NCBI GenBank assembly: GCA_937988885.1 | Contig: CALKHR010000098.1 | Location: 48,945 to 112,944, forward strand | Direction of reading: 5' to 3' | DNA length: 64,000 bases | Origin: an uncultured Roseiflexaceae bacterium | GTDB lineage: Bacteria; Chloroflexota; Chloroflexia; Chloroflexales; Roseiflexaceae | Shown here: piece by piece, positions 1-8,366 of the stretch | Layout: each line of letters begins with the position of its first letter | How positions within the stretch are numbered: position 1 is the first letter of the stretch | Made by a program: the position numbers and the translations under genes | Notes under the pieces: model-generated | What the model saw: the letters and a program-made list of their open reading frames with translations, nothing else | What the model was told of the DNA's origin: nothing | The model's database searches: none

Positions 1-26
1 AGTTAGGCGCGCAGATTGAACGAATA

Positions 27-35
27 TGATATAAT
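27..35 (+). promoter_or_regulatory. Extended -10 promoter element
   Basis: TGATATAAT is an extended -10 hexamer (TGnTATAAT) about 95 bases before the response-regulator gene. No convincing -35 hexamer lies 17 bases upstream, which is normal for extended -10 promoters. The assignment to the downstream gene is inferred from position. Confidence 0.4.
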
Positions 36-131
36 CAAGATCACCCACTCTTTGTTGATTAAGATAGATGGTGAAAGCTCAGAGGTCGTTTCTCTTATCT
101 GATAAACAATCTCTGATTGCTGGAGGCGCAT

Positions 132-1544
132 GTGGCAACAAAAAAACAGAATTCTCGCGAACGTATTCTCATCGCCGATGATGAGCCGAGTCTGCGTGAA
201 TTGCTCACTGAACTCCTAGTCGATGAAAATTATATTGTCGATAGTGTTGCGAGTGGTGCAGAAGTTCTCGAACGTCTGCAGAGCGATACACGCTATGATT
301 TGTTGCTACTTGATTTGCGTATGCCGCATATCGATGGTTTACAAGTCCTAGAGCGACTACGCAATGAATCCAATGAGATTCCAGTCATTATGATGACTGC
401 TCATGGCACCTCCTCAAGCGCCATTCGAGCAATGCAGATGGGTGCCTACGATTACCTGCCCAAACCATTCGACAACGACGAAGTGTTGATGGTTGTCAAG
501 CGATTGTTCGAGCATCAGGCGCTAGCCTCGCGTGTGCGGGCGCTTGAACGCCGTGAAGAAGACCTTCGCGAACGCATGATTGGCCGTAGCCCAGCCATGC
601 GGGAAACCTACAAAACCATCGGTCGAGTAGCCGATTCCGATGCCTCGGTGCTGATCACAGGCGAGACAGGCACCGGCAAGGAATTGGCTGCCAACCTGAT
701 TCACCAATTCTCATCGCGGCGCAACGGCCCACCCATGGTCAAAGTCAACTGCGCGGCGCTGCCCGAAACTCTGATCGAGAGCGAATTGTTTGGTCATGAA
801 AAGGGCGCGTTCACGGGCGCCGTTGCGCAACGCAAAGGTCGCTTCGAACTCGCCAACAAAAGCACCATCCTGCTCGATGAGGTCGGCGAGATCTCCCTGC
901 CCGTGCAGAAGAAACTGCTGCGTGTGCTCCAAGAGGGCGAGATCGAGCGCGTGGGTGGCAGCACACCGATCAAGGTCGATGTGCGCGTTGTGGCCGCTAC
1001 CAACCGCGATCTGCTGCGCGAAGTCGAAGCCGGCAAGTTTCGAGAAGACCTGTACTATCGCCTCAACGTCATCAACATCCACATGCCGCCCCTGCGCGAG
1101 CGTCGTGGCGATATCCCCGTTTTGGTAGAGCATTTCCTCGATAAATACCGCTACAAACCGGGCGCACCACCCACCAAAATATCGGAAGAAGCGCTTGAAC
1201 TCCTCGAAAGCTACGATTGGCCTGGGAACGTGCGTCAACTCGAGAACGAGATCGAGCGAGCAGTGACGCTCTCGCACGGCAATGTCATCACCAGCCACTA
1301 CCTGAACCTTTCGCAGCACGGCATTCCTACGCAGATCAACCTGGCGACCCGTGTGCGGAACGGCGATGGCCTCGATGACGTCCTGCTGGAAGTCGAACGT
1401 ACTATGATCGCCGAGGCGCTGCGCCAGTGCGATGGCCACGAAGAGGATGCGGCCCGACGCCTCCGATTATCGCCGGAGGAATTCTCTCGTCGCCTGCAAC
1501 TCTCGCTCGAATACGCCAAAGAGAATAATCTCAAATTCTCCTGA
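132..1544 (+). CDS. NtrC-family sigma-54-dependent response regulator
   Basis: Two-component activator that would open promoter complexes of sigma-54 RNA polymerase after phosphorylation. The receiver domain (about residues 10-125) shows the acidic pair ADDE, phospho-acceptor Asp61 in LLLLDLRMP and the PKPF lysine motif. The AAA+ domain has Walker A GETGTGKE, the sigma-54 contact loop GAFTGA and Walker B LLDEVGE. A weak Fis-like helix-turn-helix ends the protein. I place the start at GTG 132 because GGAGG at 122-126 is spaced correctly for it; a TTG at 117 in the same frame lacks such a site. The length of 470 residues is usual for the family. The rpoN gene lies about 1 kb downstream and an NtrB-like kinase at 5208-6503, so these may form one circuit (inference). 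Confidence 0.93.
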   Translation: MATKKQNSRERILIADDEPSLRELLTELLVDENYIVDSVASGAEVLERLQSDTRYDLLLLDLRMPHIDGLQVLERLRNESNEIPVIMMTAHGTSSSAIRAMQMGAYDYLPKPFDNDEVLMVVKRLFEHQALASRVRALERREEDLRERMIGRSPAMRETYKTIGRVADSDASVLITGETGTGKELAANLIHQFSSRRNGPPMVKVNCAALPETLIESELFGHEKGAFTGAVAQRKGRFELANKSTILLDEVGEISLPVQKKLLRVLQEGEIERVGGSTPIKVDVRVVAATNRDLLREVEAGKFREDLYYRLNVINIHMPPLRERRGDIPVLVEHFLDKYRYKPGAPPTKISEEALELLESYDWPGNVRQLENEIERAVTLSHGNVITSHYLNLSQHGIPTQINLATRVRNGDGLDDVLLEVERTMIAEALRQCDGHEEDAARRLRLSPEEFSRRLQLSLEYAKENNLKFS

Positions 1545-1791
1545 GACAACCTGCGTTTGTTGAACGGCGCGGTTCAATATTCCATAAAACATACACCAAA
1601 AAAGATGTCGATACACTGGGTAGCGCATCGACATAACGAAAGAAGAACAGAGCTGGTTGCCATTGCAGGAGATGAGGGCAAGCTGCCTGCTTTAGCTGGC
1701 AGTCGTTGACAAGCTCAAACTGGTTCGATAGTCTCGCTGTCCAACCGGAATTGGTATCGCTCTTCATTCTAACAACACAATGCAAAGCCAA

Positions 1792-1824
1792 AAAGGGTGG
1801 ACGCTGTTCGAGCGACCACCCTTT
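1792..1824 (-). terminator. Hairpin terminator, possibly bidirectional
   Basis: AAAGGGTGG and CCACCCTTT form a 9-bp stem, and CGCT/AGCG continue it inside. On the minus strand a run of five T follows, so it would end the 155-residue membrane protein gene, whose stop is at 1858. The gap 1545-1857 holds nothing else that I can recognise. Confidence 0.65.
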
Positions 1825-1857
1825 ATTGCTAACAAATTTGGCGTCAGAATCGGCAAT

Positions 1858-2325
1858 TTAATCCGTGGCACGATCCTTGCTAATTACCCGATAAATAACA
1901 ATCGTGCTTGAATTGAACGGCTCACGGGAAACCATCTCAACTTGAGCGCGAGAAACTTGATTACGGCTCAACGGATCATAGCTTGGCTGCCCCTCTTCGT
2001 AGTAGTAGTACGTATAGCCGTTTAGGGCGAAGCCTCCCACCTGACTCGACCGCGCTTGAACCCCAGGTGCTACCGTCACCAATGGATCTTGAACAGCACC
2101 GCTTAGATGAGCCTGAATAGCTGAGCGCACGGTTGCAAAATCGGCGGTCTGCGCCAGAGGTGCCTTTGCTGGCAATAGGAGTGAGAGTACAAATAGGAGC
2201 ATGCCAACAACGATCAAACCCTCGACAATAAAAAGCAGCCAAAATCCGCGCTGACTAATACGGCGAACAGGGGCGGCTGGTGCTAGCTCGGAATGATGAG
2301 AAACTTGTGCGTTAAACATAACCAT
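1858..2325 (-). CDS. Single-pass membrane protein of unknown function
   Basis: A 155-residue protein that I do not recognise. The N-terminal 25 residues are polar; a strong hydrophobic helix follows (about residues 28-52, FWLLFIVEGLIVVGMLLFVL core), then an outside-type region of about 100 residues with a Tyr-rich stretch (YTYYYYEEG). It is transcribed away from rpoN and is followed by a good hairpin terminator. There are no Cys pairs and no catalytic motif. A sigma-54-type promoter match lies antisense inside its 3' end. Confidence 0.7.
   Translation of the reverse strand: MVMFNAQVSHHSELAPAAPVRRISQRGFWLLFIVEGLIVVGMLLFVLSLLLPAKAPLAQTADFATVRSAIQAHLSGAVQDPLVTVAPGVQARSSQVGGFALNGYTYYYYEEGQPSYDPLSRNQVSRAQVEMVSREPFNSSTIVIYRVISKDRATD
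1866..1880 (+). promoter_or_regulatory. Match to sigma-54 -24/-12 promoter consensus
   Basis: The sequence TGGCACGATCCTTGC fits the family consensus TGGCACG-N4-TTGC in all fixed positions. It points to the right, antisense to the membrane protein gene that covers it and towards rpoN 700 bases on. The match is seen directly; activity is not, and part of it encodes the last residues of the overlapping gene. Confidence 0.4.
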
Positions 2326-2590
2326 GCTCCCCTCATATCAGAAAAATCACCCGGTTGGCGGACGCTTCGATGAAGCGGGTTGTAAGTTCGACGTAGCACC
2401 GATATGGAGCAGTCATTCGAACATTAGCAACAATAGGGCCAACATTTACCAGAGAGCTTTGTCACGAACTACTATCTATATGTAAGCTATACTCGATCTC
2501 GAGCTCTCAGGCGATGCGAATTGGGTGATAGAAAGCTGACCTAAATCTGTATACCTTATAGACGTATGAAACATAGAAAAGGTTACAACC

Positions 2591-3967
2591 ATGATGGATA
2601 TGTCGATGGGAATGGATCTGTTGCCCCAGCAGCAGATGCGAGCTTCCCCTGCACTCATCGCACTCAACAATATGCTTGTACTTTCGTCGCTTGATCTGCA
2701 GCAACTGGTGCAGCAAGAGATCGACGAGAATCCCGCGCTAGATCAGGTCGAAAACGAAGATGCTTTGTGCAGCCGATGTGGGCGGCCCTTAAGCGGCCCA
2801 ACCTGTATTTACTGCCTTCACGAGGATATGAAACTCGCCGAAGCCGAGCGTGACGATGCCGCCGCCCCCTCCGAGGACGAGTTTGATCCGCTATTAGCCA
2901 TCGCAGCGCCGATTTCGCTGCGAGAGAACCTTCGCCGCGATCTGCACATTGCGTTGCCTCCGAGCGAACACTCGATCGCCGATTACCTGATCGAATCGCT
3001 CGATGAGCAAGGCTTCCTCGATGGCAAAATCGAGGAGATCGCCGCGGCGCTTCGCACCACTCCCGAGCGCATCGAACAAAACCTGCGGCGCATCCAAGAG
3101 CTTGGGCCCCCTGGCGTCGGTGCGCGCACCGTACAGGAATGCCTCCTCCTGCAACTCGATCGTCTTGAGCAACGCGAGAGCATCAACCCATATATTCGCA
3201 CGATCATCTGCGATTATTGGTACGATCTCGGCGAGCACCGTTATGGCGCGATCGCCCACGCCCTCGGCATCAGCTACGACGAGGTGGTGGCCGCGCGCGA
3301 CTTCATGCGTCAGCACCTGCGCCCCTTCCCGCTCGAAGGCACCACCGATCACAACTCCTCGTTCGATACCGCCTACCTTGTTCCTGATGTGATTATTCGA
3401 GAAGAAGGCGATCGACTAGTGGCAGAGGTGATCGAATCGCGGCGGTTCTTCCTGCGCCTGAATCCGCTCTACCAAGAGCTCGCCCAAACGATGTCGCAGC
3501 GCCAGCAGGAGGTCTCGTCGGAAGAGCGCGAACACCTTACGACGTTCGTCACCCGCGCACGACTATTCCTCACCAATCTGCGCCAACGCCGCGAGACGAT
3601 CCGACGCATCGCAGAGTACCTGATCGAGCGGCAAGAAGGCTATTTGCGCCACGGCGTCCGGCATCTAGAGCCGCTCACGCGCGCAGAGGTGGCCGCGATC
3701 ATCGGCGTACACGAATCGACTGTCAGCCGCGCTACGGCCAACAAGTACGTGCAAATCCCAAGTCGCGAGATCGTGCCGTTCAGCCATTTCTTCACCGCCT
3801 CGCTCTCTGTGAAGGACGTCATCAGCGAACTGATCGCCAACGAAACGCGGCCACTCACCGACCAGGAGATCGTCGAGACGCTCCACCAGCGTGGTTTTGA
3901 TGTAGCGCGCCGCACAGTTGCTAAGTATCGTGGCCAACTCGGCATTCTTCCATCGACACTTCGCTAA
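2591..3967 (+). CDS. rpoN: RNA polymerase sigma-54 factor
   Basis: Sigma factor for -24/-12 promoters that needs an AAA+ activator such as the one at 132-1544. The glutamine/leucine-rich region I (about residues 9-50), the core-binding region and the DNA-binding end are all present, with the RpoN box ARRTVAKYR near the C-terminus. Between region I and the core-binding region sits CSRC...CIYC (Cys60, 63, 72, 75), a CxxC-x8-CxxC zinc-ribbon-like insert that model sigma-54 proteins lack. The start is ATG 2591; ATG 2594 is equally possible. The length of 458 residues is normal. A strong terminator follows directly, so it appears monocistronic. Confidence 0.96.
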   Translation: MMDMSMGMDLLPQQQMRASPALIALNNMLVLSSLDLQQLVQQEIDENPALDQVENEDALCSRCGRPLSGPTCIYCLHEDMKLAEAERDDAAAPSEDEFDPLLAIAAPISLRENLRRDLHIALPPSEHSIADYLIESLDEQGFLDGKIEEIAAALRTTPERIEQNLRRIQELGPPGVGARTVQECLLLQLDRLEQRESINPYIRTIICDYWYDLGEHRYGAIAHALGISYDEVVAARDFMRQHLRPFPLEGTTDHNSSFDTAYLVPDVIIREEGDRLVAEVIESRRFFLRLNPLYQELAQTMSQRQQEVSSEEREHLTTFVTRARLFLTNLRQRRETIRRIAEYLIERQEGYLRHGVRHLEPLTRAEVAAIIGVHESTVSRATANKYVQIPSREIVPFSHFFTASLSVKDVISELIANETRPLTDQEIVETLHQRGFDVARRTVAKYRGQLGILPSTLR

Positions 3968-4044
3968 CACAACAACAACAGAATATGCGATAATAGTAGT
4001 AGCTCGTCGTTCGTCTGAACGCTTGGATCCCGAGACTACTCAGC

Positions 4045-4089
4045 AAAAGGTGGAGCATACACCAATTTGGTCCTATCGCTCCACCTTTT
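4045..4089 (+). terminator. Rho-independent terminator after rpoN
   Basis: AAAAGGTGGAG (4045-4055) pairs perfectly with CTCCACCTTTT (4079-4089), with a small extra ACCA/TGGT stem in the loop. The 3' arm itself ends in four T. Confidence 0.8.
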
Positions 4090-4101
4090 CGATCGAATGA
4101 A

Positions 4102-4428
4102 ATGCAAAAACATTCTGCAATCATGCACCCAAACACATCTAGGAGTCGTCAAATCCCTGCGCTCCTACTCGGCGCTGTTGCCGCCCTGTTGAGCGCACGC
4201 TTAGTGCTACAACTCTTTGCCGCACGGCCCGACAATCCGTTCGTCGCGTTCTTGTTGTGGCTCACGAACCCGTTGATTGCGCCATTGCGATTTCTCGATG
4301 CGCATCAACCTCGCTTTGGTGCGGTGCTCGAACTCTCGACGTTGGCACTTATCCTGCTTTGTGTACTAGTGGGTGTAGGGCTTGGGCTTTGGCAGCGCTC
4401 AGTACTGCGCCAACGGAGAATCTCATGA
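4102..4428 (+). CDS. YggT-family membrane protein
   Basis: A 108-residue protein with two hydrophobic helices (about residues 20-40 and 78-98). The segment NPFVAFLLWLTNPLIAPLR is the YggT signature, in which a short loop with Asn/Pro joins the helices. YggT proteins are inner-membrane proteins of poorly defined role. No clear ribosome site is visible; ATG 4102 or ATG 4123 could be the start. The stop overlaps the start of the next gene (ATGA), which implies translational coupling. Confidence 0.75.
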   Translation: MQKHSAIMHPNTSRSRQIPALLLGAVAALLSARLVLQLFAARPDNPFVAFLLWLTNPLIAPLRFLDAHQPRFGAVLELSTLALILLCVLVGVGLGLWQRSVLRQRRIS

Positions 4429-4892
4429 TAAATGAAGTATTAAGCAATATCCTGACAACACTCCTGATCACGATGGGTGTGAGTATCGTCATCGCCGTGC
4501 TGGGGTTGTTCGCGATCATCCGCAGCATCCGTCGGCTCGACATTCCTCCCGATGCCGATTTCTTCACCACCATGCGGCATATCCCGCTGATCCTCACGAT
4601 TCTGCTCGATCTGCTGGATTTTGGCTTAGATATCTTCTCAGCCCCGATCGTCTGGATCGTGCTCGACCGGATGGGTTTGCCGAACCTGCGCAACAAAGCT
4701 GTGATCGAGGCATTGATCCCATTCACCAGCCCAATCCCCCTCTTCACCCTTAGTTGGATTGCCGCTCGTCTGCTGAATTTGGGCGATGCCGACTTAGAAG
4801 CGTTGCGCGTGTATAAAGAGCGTTCGTCGTATCGGCGGCTTCGTAGCCACCCCGATGTCGATATCATCGATGCTGACGACTATGGGCGTTAA
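4425..4892 (+). CDS. Multi-pass membrane protein of unknown function
   Basis: A 155-residue protein that starts at ATG 4425, inside the stop of the YggT gene, with CGGAG ten bases upstream. The N-terminus holds one long hydrophobic helix (about residues 10-33); a second hydrophobic stretch (residues 50-75) and a third (about 95-115) follow. The C-terminal 35 residues are charged and end in an Asp-rich tail. I do not recognise a family. The coupling with YggT suggests a shared membrane role (inference). Confidence 0.75.
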   Translation: MINEVLSNILTTLLITMGVSIVIAVLGLFAIIRSIRRLDIPPDADFFTTMRHIPLILTILLDLLDFGLDIFSAPIVWIVLDRMGLPNLRNKAVIEALIPFTSPIPLFTLSWIAARLLNLGDADLEALRVYKERSSYRRLRSHPDVDIIDADDYGR

Positions 4893-4955
4893 CGATCGCT
4901 AGCGAGCTCTACCGCTCCCTAACCTGCTGAAGTTTCGAGCAAGGAGGCAGGCGTT

Positions 4956-5264
4956 ATGTCACTACTCTCAATGCTAGTACTGCTCGTGATAGTTGGAATT
5001 TGTGGGGCAATTGCGGCCTGGATTGTGGGATATATGCCAGGCGGCATCATCTTGAATATCATCGTGGGTGTAATCGGGGCGTACTTTGGAGCGTTCCTTG
5101 ACTCGTTGATCCCTTTCGACTTGCCGATCGTGAGTGCATTTACGATTGTAGTTGAACGTATCCAGTTCAACCTGATCTGGGCAGTGATCGGTTCGATTCT
5201 TCTCCTGCTACTCCTGAACTCGTTGCGGCGTGGCAACCGACATTTCTTCGTCTGGCAGCGTTAG
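4956..5264 (+). CDS. GlsB/YeaQ/YmgE-like small membrane protein
   Basis: A 102-residue, very hydrophobic protein preceded by a strong AAGGAGG ribosome site. The arrangement GGIILNIIVGVIGAYFGAF after a first helix and a MPGG turn matches the GlsB/YeaQ/YmgE (transglycosylase-associated) family; an additional third helix follows near residues 70-92. The family's function is unproven. Its last 57 bases overlap the 3' end of the convergent kinase gene. Confidence 0.7.
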   Translation: MSLLSMLVLLVIVGICGAIAAWIVGYMPGGIILNIIVGVIGAYFGAFLDSLIPFDLPIVSAFTIVVERIQFNLIWAVIGSILLLLLLNSLRRGNRHFFVWQR

Positions 5265-6503
5265 CTCATCGAGGGTTGGTAACGTGATCCGAAAGATGGT
5301 GTGCGTCCCATCGGTATGCGCTGAGAGAACACCTCCGTGGCGTTCCACGATGCCGTAGCTCACTGCCAACCCTAGCCCAGTACCTCGCCGTTTTGTGGTA
5401 AAGAACGGCTCGAAGATCATATGGATCTCGCTATCGGAAATCCCTGATCCATCATCGCTAAAATCGATCTGCACGAATTGCCCTGTCGAACCCGGTTCGC
5501 CAGGGACAACTCTTGTGCGCACCAACAAGTGCCCGCCCTGTGGCATCGCCTCGATTGCATTTAAGGTCAGATGCTGGAACACATGCCGCAAATGGCTAGC
5601 CACTCCCATGACGCGGGGCAACCCTTGCGCCCATTCGCGCTCAATCGAAATGCCATTGTGCTCGGTCTGCTCCGCGACAGCGCGAAGCACTTGCGACAAC
5701 AGTGGGTGAATAGCTGTGGGTCGCATCCCATCGCGCGATGGCTGGTAGAAATTGAGGATACGTTGCACTAAACCGATTAAGCGCTCGACTTGCTCTTGGG
5801 TCATCGCCAAGTAGCGCTCGCGCTTTTCATCGGATAGCGGGCGGTTTTGGAGCAGGTGCAACGAATTATAGATGGCGTGCAGGGGATTATTGATCTCGTG
5901 GGCGATGGCCGCTACTAAGCGACCCATACCGGCTAACTTCTCTGCCTGAACAAGCTGATCGATATGGCGCTCTTGCTCTTCGTAATCGTGCTTGGTGAGG
6001 GTATGCAGATGAGCTTTCTCAAACAGAAGTGCAGTCTGATGCGCCAGCACATTCAGAATACAGGCATCCGAAGCAGTAAACGGCGTTGCCTGATTCTGTT
6101 TCCCTGCTAAGAGCACTCCGATCACGCGCCCGAGGCCGTACACGGGAACAACCGCAGCCGCGTCTAGCTCAGTCGCACGCAGAAGCTCAACAGGTTCTCC
6201 CGAATCTTCAGCGATGTGCACCAATAATGGCTGCGCGTGACTTACCGCCCAACCTGGGAGAGTCCCTTGTACAGGAATCTCCTTGGTGTCGGCTTGCCAC
6301 GCGCCTGCTGATGCCACAACCTCTAAATGGTTATGGGATTCGTTCCACAGGAACAGGACGACGAGCTCAGCTTGCAACTCCGTCGATGCGATCTGGACCA
6401 CGCGATCGTACACCTCAGGCAAGTGGCGTATATCGCGAACCCGCGCCTGCAATTCGGCCATCGAGTGTAAGATCACGGAGGAACGGCTACACTGCGTACT
6501 CAT
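5208..6503 (-). CDS. GAF-domain sensor histidine kinase, NtrB-like
   Basis: A soluble 431-residue kinase. The N-terminal GAF domain (about residues 20-165) would bind a small ligand. The dimerisation box AHEINNPL carries phospho-accepting His202. The ATPase part shows a modified N-box (LTLNAIEAM), G1 DDGSGIS, the F-box FEPFFTTK and G2 GTGLGLAVSYGIVERHGG. The His-box and ATPase type resemble NtrB/ZraS kinases, which usually serve NtrC-type regulators, so the orphan regulator at 132-1544 is a plausible partner (inference). AGGAGG precedes ATG 6503. The 3' end overlaps the convergent gene by 57 bases. Confidence 0.9.
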   Translation of the reverse strand: MSTQCSRSSVILHSMAELQARVRDIRHLPEVYDRVVQIASTELQAELVVLFLWNESHNHLEVVASAGAWQADTKEIPVQGTLPGWAVSHAQPLLVHIAEDSGEPVELLRATELDAAAVVPVYGLGRVIGVLLAGKQNQATPFTASDACILNVLAHQTALLFEKAHLHTLTKHDYEEQERHIDQLVQAEKLAGMGRLVAAIAHEINNPLHAIYNSLHLLQNRPLSDEKRERYLAMTQEQVERLIGLVQRILNFYQPSRDGMRPTAIHPLLSQVLRAVAEQTEHNGISIEREWAQGLPRVMGVASHLRHVFQHLTLNAIEAMPQGGHLLVRTRVVPGEPGSTGQFVQIDFSDDGSGISDSEIHMIFEPFFTTKRRGTGLGLAVSYGIVERHGGVLSAHTDGTHTIFRITLPTLDELTLPDEEMSVATPQRVQE

Positions 6504-6570
6504 TGCGCCACCACCTCCTCAACACTGTGTGTCGCAGATGATTTCCCACAGAAAGGAATGATACTTGTCA

Positions 6571-6608
6571 TGTTCATTGCTTGCCCATCACAGAGCAAGC
6601 AATGAACA
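6571..6608 (-). terminator. Perfect 14-bp hairpin, likely purH terminator
   Basis: TGTTCATTGCTTGC (6571-6584) pairs fully with GCAAGCAATGAACA (6595-6608) around a 10-base loop. It lies just beyond the purH stop on the minus strand. No T run follows, so it may stabilise the transcript end rather than terminate by itself. Confidence 0.5.
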
Positions 6609-6679
6609 GCACAATGCGAAGAATCTGACACAGTAGCTGACAGGTTGCACAATGTAATGAGGCCTTTGTGTCCCTTAGA

Positions 6680-8206
6680 TTAGTGTCGGAAGTGCCGTTG
6701 GCCCGTGAAGACCATCGCAATCCCGAGCCGATCCGCAGCGGCGATCACCTCATCATCACGCATTGCCCCACCAGGCTGGATAATAGCAGTAGCGCCTGCT
6801 GCTGCTGCAGTCTCAATGCTATCGGGGAACGGGAAGAACGCATCACTCGCAACCACCGACCCCTGCAGCGATAGACCCGCATTCTGTGCTTTCATGACCG
6901 CAATACGTGTACTATCGACACGGCTCATCTGGCCAGCGCCAATGCCAAGTGTACGGTCTGCGCTCCCGAAAACAATGGCATTTGACTTAACGTGCTTCGC
7001 CACCCGCCACGTAAAGCGGAGAGCGCGCCACTCCTCATCGCTCGGCGCCCGCTGAGTCACCACGCGTGGCTCAAGCGCCCCGGCGCCTGGCGTGCGATCT
7101 GGTTGCTGTGCAAGCAGACCGCCTGGCACGCTATGGAACAACAACTTCTGGCGGGGATCGTGTGTGACCGAACGCAGCGATTTCATCAAGCGACGGTTCT
7201 TTTTGCGTTGCAGCAATTCAAGAGCCGCAGGATGGAAATCCGGGGCAATCACGATCTCCGAGAAGATCGAATCGATCGCTTGCGCTAATTCCAGGTCGAG
7301 CGGGCGGTTCAGCGCGATAATACCGCCGAACGGTGCCTCCCGATCGGTCGCGAAAGCGCGTTCCCAAGCCTCTAGTGGTGTAGCGCCGAAGCCCACCCCA
7401 CAGGGATTAGTATGCTTAACGATCGCGAGCGCGGTGCCATCCTCTTCTGCAAACTCCTCGATCAACTCCTGGATCGCAGCAATATCGAGAATATTGATGT
7501 ACGACAGCTCCTTACCGTGCAACTGCGTAAAGAACTGGAAGAAGTCGCCGTAGAGGGCCGCTGCCTGGTGTGGATTCTCGCCGTAGCGCAGATTCTGCGC
7601 TTTTGTCAGCGAGATCGGCAACGTCTCGGGTAACAACTCATCGTTCAAGTAAGCGGCGATCGCTGCATCGTAATGCGCTGTATGAGCGAACGCCTTGGCA
7701 GCCAACCGCCGACGTAAGGCGTCCGACACATTCTGCTCGCGCAGGGCCGTCAGCACCTCATCGTAATCGGCAGGATCAACCACGACCAACACATGCTGAT
7801 GGTTCTTGGCTGCGGCGCGCAGCAGCGTCACCCCGCCAATATCGATCTTCTCGATCGCCTCAGCGAATGTCACATCGGGCTGCGCAACGGTTTCGATAAA
7901 GGGGTAAAGGTTGACAACCACCAAATCGATAGGAGCGATTTGATGTTCGGCTAATTCCTGCATGTGCTCTGGCACATCGCGTCGGGCCAGAATACCGCCA
8001 TGGATCGCTGGATGGAGGGTTTTGACACGTCCATCTAAAATTTCAGGGAATTGAGTGAGATCGCTAACCGAGTGAGCAGCAATACCGGCATCGATTAACT
8101 GTTGCGCAGTTTTACCGGTGGAGTAGATGGTAACCCCAAGTTCCTGAAGGCCCTTTGCAAAAGCTTCTAAGCCGCGTTTTTCCCAGAGACTGATGAGGGC
8201 TCGCAC
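6680..8206 (-). CDS. purH: Bifunctional AICAR transformylase / IMP cyclohydrolase
   Basis: Catalyses the last two steps of IMP synthesis: formylation of AICAR with 10-formyl-tetrahydrofolate, then ring closure. The N-terminal cyclohydrolase part has STGKTAQ and the DGRVKTLHP motif; the transformylase part has RYGENPHQ and the KHTNPCG catalytic motif, and the protein ends with the typical QPGGAMRD...FTGQRHFRH tail. I choose GTG 8206 because it gives the family N-terminus MRALIS and has AAAGG five bases upstream; an ATG at 8230 would add eight unusual residues. The length of 508 residues is normal. No purine riboswitch is visible upstream. Confidence 0.95.
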   Translation of the reverse strand: MRALISLWEKRGLEAFAKGLQELGVTIYSTGKTAQQLIDAGIAAHSVSDLTQFPEILDGRVKTLHPAIHGGILARRDVPEHMQELAEHQIAPIDLVVVNLYPFIETVAQPDVTFAEAIEKIDIGGVTLLRAAAKNHQHVLVVVDPADYDEVLTALREQNVSDALRRRLAAKAFAHTAHYDAAIAAYLNDELLPETLPISLTKAQNLRYGENPHQAAALYGDFFQFFTQLHGKELSYINILDIAAIQELIEEFAEEDGTALAIVKHTNPCGVGFGATPLEAWERAFATDREAPFGGIIALNRPLDLELAQAIDSIFSEIVIAPDFHPAALELLQRKKNRRLMKSLRSVTHDPRQKLLFHSVPGGLLAQQPDRTPGAGALEPRVVTQRAPSDEEWRALRFTWRVAKHVKSNAIVFGSADRTLGIGAGQMSRVDSTRIAVMKAQNAGLSLQGSVVASDAFFPFPDSIETAAAAGATAIIQPGGAMRDDEVIAAADRLGIAMVFTGQRHFRH

Positions 8207-8366
8207 ACCAATACCTTTCACCAATAACATAGCGACTCTACCCAGAGCGACAGGGCAGAGTCGCGAAACAGAGCGTACACAGATTATCTACGATTAAATG
8301 TTGCAATGTAACTCACGAACCCTGCGGCAAAGGTAAGGGAACAAAACCCCAACCGGAGCTCACGTG

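Noticed and set aside
8207..8366. Purine riboswitch before purH
   Set aside because: No conserved pairing or core bases of a purine or PRPP/ppGpp riboswitch could be recognised in this short leader.
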